A stretch of DNA of 64,000 bases, from positions 1,715,001-1,779,000 of the forward strand of contig NZ_JANJZA010000001.1 of NCBI RefSeq assembly GCF_026157035.1. Reading direction: 5' to 3'. Under the pieces are notes generated by a model. That model did no database searches, was not told the DNA's origin, and saw only the letters and a list, made by a program, of their open reading frames with translations. The position numbers and the translations under genes were made by a program. Origin of the DNA: Sphingomicrobium nitratireducens. GTDB lineage: Bacteria > Pseudomonadota > Alphaproteobacteria > Sphingomonadales > Sphingomonadaceae. Below, piece after piece: positions 59,710 through 64,000 of the stretch; the stretch's first letter is position 1, and every line of letters starts with the position of its first letter.

Positions 59710-60261
59710 ATGAAATGGCAGTTTCCCGCCATTCCTGCTGTAAACTGCGCAAAAATCGGTCGTTTTAGATCAATAGTTTACAGCTGGCCTGTAAACCGGA
59801 TCGCGCAGATCCCTGCCCTCACCTTAAGCATCATTTAGCGTCGGCTTCGCGCCCCATTTCGGTCAGAGGCGCTTCACTGCAGATTTCCCGATAGCGGTCG
59901 TCGGAATGATGAGCTTGAAAGTCGGACCATAGCAACTGAACGGAGTCTATGGTGCGATCACGTTAGTTTACCGTTTGGTGAGCGGATTCCCGCAGACCGG
60001 TTTGTCGAACCATATTACTTTTGTCGGCCGGTCCACTATGACCTAAAGTTGGTTGAGGGTAGAATTGCCGGAGGTATGCCAAGTAACGGCGCCCCGACAT
60101 AGATGCGAAAAGCAGTGAGATCGTAAATTGAGTCTTGGCTTTCTCATCAAAAGAAGGGCAGTTGGCCGTCTGGGTACAAGGGGCAGCGCGTCATCAAACA
60201 AAATGGTGATACAAGTTGGAACTCACTGACCGCGGCGGCCTGCCATGCCGGTGCAGATTGT
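59710..60261. other. Island-boundary non-coding region with CTGTAAAC sites
   Basis: This 552-bp stretch has no supported gene. It contains CTGTAAAC at 59738-59745, its reverse complement at 59776-59783 and CTGTAAAC again at 59789-59796, the last two forming an 8-bp inverted repeat with a 5-nt spacer; AGTTTAC recurs near 59965. Such repeated short sites next to a tRNA boundary look like recombinase/excisionase arm sites. Confidence 0.5.
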
Positions 60262-61050
60262 GTGGGTGAGCGCTGGACGGTTGCGAACGAAGCGCAATTG
60301 GCACGCCTGATAGCGATCATCGCGATGGGGCAGGTTAGTCAAGCCGCGCACATCGTCTCGAGCCTGACGCCGGCTGCCCCGGCCTTTGCCTTCGCGGAAT
60401 TGCGGTCCGAAGCAATCATCCGACTGACGGTGCAGGACGAGCCGCGGACACCGCGTATCGGCTATCCGCGCTGGCAGCGTGACGGATTCATGTTCGAGGC
60501 CATTTCATGGATTGCCGCCCGCCAGTCTCATGGTCCTGCTGTGCTTATGAAAGACCCGCATGTCAGTGCGACGAGCCAAGGCTTGGATGGTCTCATGCTC
60601 GAGTTGTCTCCAGATAGGTCGGCGGTCGAGATTACGACGATCTTCGAAGATAAATGCACCGACGATCCGAAGTCGATTTTTGCCGGTAAAGTGATGCCGG
60701 GATTCCAGGAGCGTCACGACAATCGGCGGAGTGCGGAAATCATCGCGACGGCGAGCGCGCTACTGACCAGAACGGGTATCAGCGACGAGTTCGCAGCGAG
60801 GATGTCTGCCGCAGTTACCGACCGTAACCGTCGCCGTTACCGCGCCGCCGTAACCACCGTCACGGAACTGGACAATGACGCTGCTCGCGCCAGCATCTTC
60901 TCCACTTATGGAGATTTGGCTGGACTAACGACCGACCAGCGCCAAGCGGCCTGCTTTGTCGTTCCCGCTGAACTGCGGCCGTGGTTCGACCAACTCGGCC
61001 TTCAGGCCGTGGCCTATCTCAACTCCCTAGAGGACGACATCAATGTTTGA
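60262..61050 (+). CDS. HamA-like (DUF1837-like) putative PD-(D/E)xK nuclease
   Basis: 262 residues from a GTG at 60262; no ribosome site is clear, the frame is open back to a stop at 60124-60126, and the first ATG is codon 22. A PD-(D/E)xK-like core is visible: Glu79 in a helix (FEAISWIAA), Asp109 in SQGLDGLMLEL, and Glu129-x-Lys131 in TTIFEDKCTDDP at the end of the next strand. This matches the layout of HamA, the effector of Hachiman defence. Its last 8 nt overlap the helicase gene (ATGTTTGA). AT-richer than the flanking chromosome. Confidence 0.7.
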   Translation: MGERWTVANEAQLARLIAIIAMGQVSQAAHIVSSLTPAAPAFAFAELRSEAIIRLTVQDEPRTPRIGYPRWQRDGFMFEAISWIAARQSHGPAVLMKDPHVSATSQGLDGLMLELSPDRSAVEITTIFEDKCTDDPKSIFAGKVMPGFQERHDNRRSAEIIATASALLTRTGISDEFAARMSAAVTDRNRRRYRAAVTTVTELDNDAARASIFSTYGDLAGLTTDQRQAACFVVPAELRPWFDQLGLQAVAYLNSLEDDINV

Positions 61051-64000
61051 CGCTGAGACGTCACGCTTCCTGCGTTCGGCCCCACCGGTGCCGGATCTCG
61101 ACCCCGACATGATCCCGGCGCTCCTTACTCAGCATTATGCTGAACTAGCCTCGTCCCGGCTGAGAGGAAGCGAAGCATCGCCGCCAAATACGAACTGGCC
61201 GCTCGAGCGCATCGCTGACACCTATGAGCTTGTCGCGTCGACGCAGCGCGAGTCTCCGTCAAGAGCCGCAGCGGCGTTCGTAGCTGGGACAGCGCAGCAA
61301 ATCCTCGCCCGCCGGCAACTATTGCAGTCCCCCGACCAACCAATCTCCAACATTGACCGCGACCGGGTCGATCCCTCGCTCTCGGCCGCAATCCTATTCC
61401 TGATGGCTGAACAGTATGGCGACGCCAACGAGGCCGCCTTGCAAATCAGGCTCGCGCCCGGGGCCGAAACCTTCGAAGCTGCGATCGTGAGCGAGCATGT
61501 CGCCGACTTGGCGCGTGGCAGGCTGGTCCGTATCATGGATCGCTCAGCCCGCTGGCGGCGGCCAGCGCATCCCAGCGGAATGGAAGAGCGGGCGCTTGCT
61601 GCGCTGCTAGAAACCATAGCGACGGGCATCGAACTCTTGGCAGCGCATATTCTCCGCGCCCCCCCTCCGGAATCGATCGTCGGTCGCTTCGCCAGCTCGC
61701 GCGATGCGTTCGATGCCGTTGTCGGGCTGGCAGTCGAACGCCGCGACTTTGGCGCCGCCACTTTCGACGTTGGTGCGCTCTATCCCGGCCCCTTCCACCT
61801 CGCATCGTTGCTGTCCGCCGCCGACGGCGTTCTCAAGGCGGCGAGCTTGCACAATACCCCGATGCCAAGCGGCGCCGACGCGGCGACCTGGGAACGTTGG
61901 CTTCGATTTCGAGCGGATAAGTTTCCCTTCGTTTGGCCGAACCATCGCAAGGCGATTGCCGAGGAATTTCACCAGACGGGGGTTTCCTCGGTCGTCGTGC
62001 TTCCGACAGGTGCCGGTAAGACCACAGTCTCCTCGCTCAAGATCGCTGGCGTTCTTGCGCGGGGAAAGAAGGTTGCCTTCCTTGCCCCCACGCATGCCTT
62101 GGTCGATCAGCTAACTGACGACCTCCAAGAAATGTTTCCGAGCGAGATTATCGAATCGGTCATTTCCAACGACTTCGATCTTCTCCTCGGCGATGATGCC
62201 GCGTTCCACGATATTGAGGTCATGACCCCCGAGCGTTGCTTGGCGATGCTCTCCTTCGCGCCCGAAGCATTTGCCGACGTCGGATTGCTCGTCTTCGACG
62301 AGTGCCATCTATTGAGCCCGCAGACGGGTAAGATCCGCCGCGCACTCGACGCGATGCTGTGTGTATTGGCCTTTGCGGAGGCTGCTCCCGAAGCCGATCT
62401 GCTCCTGCTGTCCGCGATGGTGCGCAATGGCGCCGAACTCGCAGACTGGATTGGAACGCTGACCAACCGGCGGAGTGTTGCGGTCGACCTCCTGTGGAAG
62501 CCGAGTCGTCAAGCCAGAGGCGTAGTCATATATGATGAGACGGAACTCGACGCCTCGCGCACGCGCGCCTGGGAGCAACAGAATGCCGCGGACGCTGCCG
62601 CTCCCAAGCCTGCAAAGGATTTGCGCACAGTGGCGCAAAGGGAGCTGAGTGCGCGGCCCTACGGAATCTGGGGCCTCCAGCATAACTGGCATTCTATTTC
62701 TGAAGGCAAGGCCTGGGTCGTCACAACCGCGCTGCTGGACGCGCCCGTATTGCTTGCTGGGTCGATCAAGACCGGCCCACTGAGGCTCAAGCCGAACGTC
62801 AACGAGGTTGCCGCGCGGCTTGCGGCCACTGCCAGTCTTCGTGAATTGAAGACCATCGTGTTCGTGAACACGAAGCGTGATGCGGTTTCTGTCGCGCGTG
62901 AGATCGCGACGGAACTGGGAACTCGTATTCCAGCAACAGAATCGGAAAGCGAGCGGTGGGCAGCACTCGAAATCGAACTCGGCGGTCTCAAACATTCCCT
63001 CATCACGCCCGAGCATTGCGCCGTCCCGCACAACTCGTCGATGCTTCGGCTTGAGCGGGAGCTCGCCGAGCGAATGTTCAAACGAAACAACGGCGCCAAT
63101 GTCATCGTGGCGACGCCCACTCTAGCGCAGGGCTTGAACTTGCCTGCGCAGCTCGCAATCCTTGCCGGCGACAAGCGCGCCGATCGCGCCGGTGGTCGCG
63201 AGAATCTCGAGGCGCACGAAATATTGAATGCCGCGGCGCGCGCCGGCCGCGCAGGTCACCTAGCGAACGGGCTGGTCCTGCTGATCCCTGAGCCCATCAT
63301 TACGTTCCGCAGCGGACAGCCACTAAACGCGAACCTCATAGACAAGCTCAAAGGCGTTCTCCCGGAGGACGACCACTGCGTGACCATCACGGATCCGCTG
63401 GAAACCGTTCTGGACCGCCTCATGGAAGGTCAGACGCTGAATTCCGACGTTCAGTATACGATCAACCGCATGGCTGTCCTAGCCAGCGGGGAGAATGCGG
63501 ATGATGCTGCTCACCTTTTCAATCTTCAAAAGTCGTTCGGTTACTATAAGGCGGCGAGCCGAGCCGCCGCCGACGAGTTCGAAGCCAAGATAGATCAGCT
63601 TCGCGCGTCGATCGCAGCTCAGCGCGATCCGGATATCGATCACAACGTCGCAATCCTATCTTCCCAAAGCGGCCTTTCCGCAAACTTGCTTGTTGCGCTC
63701 AAGGTCCGTGTCCATGCCGATCTGGCCAAGCTTCCGAACTCGGTCGCTGATTGGTTGGCCTGGACATTCAGGTGGCTTTCCGAGGATTCCGAGGCACGCT
63801 CCGCTCTGCTGTCGGACGTGTCGGACAGCATCTTGGCAGCATGCGGTGAACCGAAGGGCGGCGCCCTTGGCCCCCAGCATCTCGACCATTTACTTCGCGG
63901 CCTTATGGCGTGGATCAATGGCGACAATCTGCGTTCGATTGAAGTTATACTCGGTGGTGAGCCCGACCATCACACTCCGACGAAGCGTGTCTGCCCGCGA
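61043..64000 (+). CDS. Ski2-like superfamily 2 helicase (HamB-like), partial
   Basis: 986 residues are visible and the frame is open at the window edge. An N-terminal helical region of about 290 residues precedes the helicase core: Walker A PTGAGKT at 321-327, motif Ia APTHALVDQ near 348, DECH at 419-422, SAM in place of SAT at 457-459, motif IV IVFVNTKRD near 605, motif V ATPTLAQGLNLP near 690 and motif VI NAAARAGRAG near 729. The order after a small ExK nuclease with overlapping ORFs is that of hamA-hamB. The missing C-terminus prevents a firm family call. Confidence 0.8.
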   Translation, partial: MFDAETSRFLRSAPPVPDLDPDMIPALLTQHYAELASSRLRGSEASPPNTNWPLERIADTYELVASTQRESPSRAAAAFVAGTAQQILARRQLLQSPDQPISNIDRDRVDPSLSAAILFLMAEQYGDANEAALQIRLAPGAETFEAAIVSEHVADLARGRLVRIMDRSARWRRPAHPSGMEERALAALLETIATGIELLAAHILRAPPPESIVGRFASSRDAFDAVVGLAVERRDFGAATFDVGALYPGPFHLASLLSAADGVLKAASLHNTPMPSGADAATWERWLRFRADKFPFVWPNHRKAIAEEFHQTGVSSVVVLPTGAGKTTVSSLKIAGVLARGKKVAFLAPTHALVDQLTDDLQEMFPSEIIESVISNDFDLLLGDDAAFHDIEVMTPERCLAMLSFAPEAFADVGLLVFDECHLLSPQTGKIRRALDAMLCVLAFAEAAPEADLLLLSAMVRNGAELADWIGTLTNRRSVAVDLLWKPSRQARGVVIYDETELDASRTRAWEQQNAADAAAPKPAKDLRTVAQRELSARPYGIWGLQHNWHSISEGKAWVVTTALLDAPVLLAGSIKTGPLRLKPNVNEVAARLAATASLRELKTIVFVNTKRDAVSVAREIATELGTRIPATESESERWAALEIELGGLKHSLITPEHCAVPHNSSMLRLERELAERMFKRNNGANVIVATPTLAQGLNLPAQLAILAGDKRADRAGGRENLEAHEILNAAARAGRAGHLANGLVLLIPEPIITFRSGQPLNANLIDKLKGVLPEDDHCVTITDPLETVLDRLMEGQTLNSDVQYTINRMAVLASGENADDAAHLFNLQKSFGYYKAASRAAADEFEAKIDQLRASIAAQRDPDIDHNVAILSSQSGLSANLLVALKVRVHADLAKLPNSVADWLAWTFRWLSEDSEARSALLSDVSDSILAACGEPKGGALGPQHLDHLLRGLMAWINGDNLRSIEVILGGEPDHHTPTKRVCPR

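Noticed and set aside
59650-59760. tRNA-Gly interrupted by a self-splicing intron
   Set aside because: Bacterial tRNA introns sit in the anticodon loop; here the loop and both stem strands are intact, and no T-arm or acceptor half is found in the following sequence.
1-64000. CRISPR array
   Set aside because: No series of regularly spaced identical repeats is visible; the only short repeats found are the CTGTAAAC sites and the paired 17-mer.

Overview
The window looks like a high-GC alphaproteobacterial chromosome, most likely from the Sphingomonadales. This is inferred from the gene content (TonB-dependent receptor, RpsI with a long acidic/Ala-rich N-terminal extension, UbiK/YbjN/ProC neighbourhood, FnrL-type regulator, SIMPL protein, MerC/CtaA order) and not from any database search. 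Most of it is ordinary core chromosome with tightly packed, often ATGA-overlapping operons. Three stretches look acquired or rearranged.

Region 1 (1-13.1 kb) is an anaerobic nitrate-respiration block read mainly on the minus strand. It holds a fused NarK1-NarK2 nitrate/nitrite transporter, narG and the start of narH, then moaA (molybdenum cofactor), a class II B12-dependent ribonucleotide reductase and nnrS. An unrecognised small gene and an Fnr-type regulator with all four iron-sulfur cysteines follow. Sites matching TTGAT-N4-ATCAA lie in front of narK, moaA and the nnrS/small-gene divergent region, including one perfect copy, and a weaker one lies in front of nrdJ, so the block reads as one FnrL regulon.

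Region 2 (13.2-17.8 kb) is a lower-GC patch with an exported amidohydrolase, a truncated tyrosine recombinase and a full-length 641-residue integrase beside the 3' end of tRNA-Gln(TTG). It is an island or the remnant of one.

Region 3 (17.9-38.9 kb) is core. It contains a GGDEF/EAL protein, ilvE, an eight-gene run dxs-dgkA-EEP-tlyA-tspO-ubiK-ybjN-proC, a Fur-family (Zur-like) regulator with merC, ctaA, cutA, rplM-rpsI and a type II sulfide:quinone oxidoreductase coupled to a membrane winged-helix protein. AMP nucleosidase, 5'-nucleotidase and cytidine deaminase follow. A CPBP protease gene lies between the intact cdd and a second cdd copy that has lost its 5' end.

Region 4 (38.9-42.0 kb) is an AT-richer accessory stretch with cspA, a divergent cold-shock-like gene, several very small helical proteins that resemble one another, and two copies of a 17-bp repeat.

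Region 5 (42.0-59.7 kb) is core again. It has a 2OG-Fe oxygenase, an M48 protease, a nucleoside salvage operon (adenosine kinase, LOG-type phosphoribohydrolase, NupC), a queuosine-precursor transporter, a TonB-dependent receptor behind a LacI-like operator, a TolC-HlyD-ABC2-ABC2 efflux operon with no ATPase gene, and an OmpA-family protein.

Region 6 (59.7 kb to the end) begins inside a tRNA-Gly(CCC) gene cut off after its anticodon stem. It is followed by repeated CTGTAAAC sites and then a two-gene, 8-nt-overlapping pair: a small protein with a PD-(D/E)xK-like D...ExK pattern and a Ski2-like helicase that runs off the window. The order and motifs resemble the Hachiman (HamA-HamB) antiphage system and make this the best candidate for an unusual system here.
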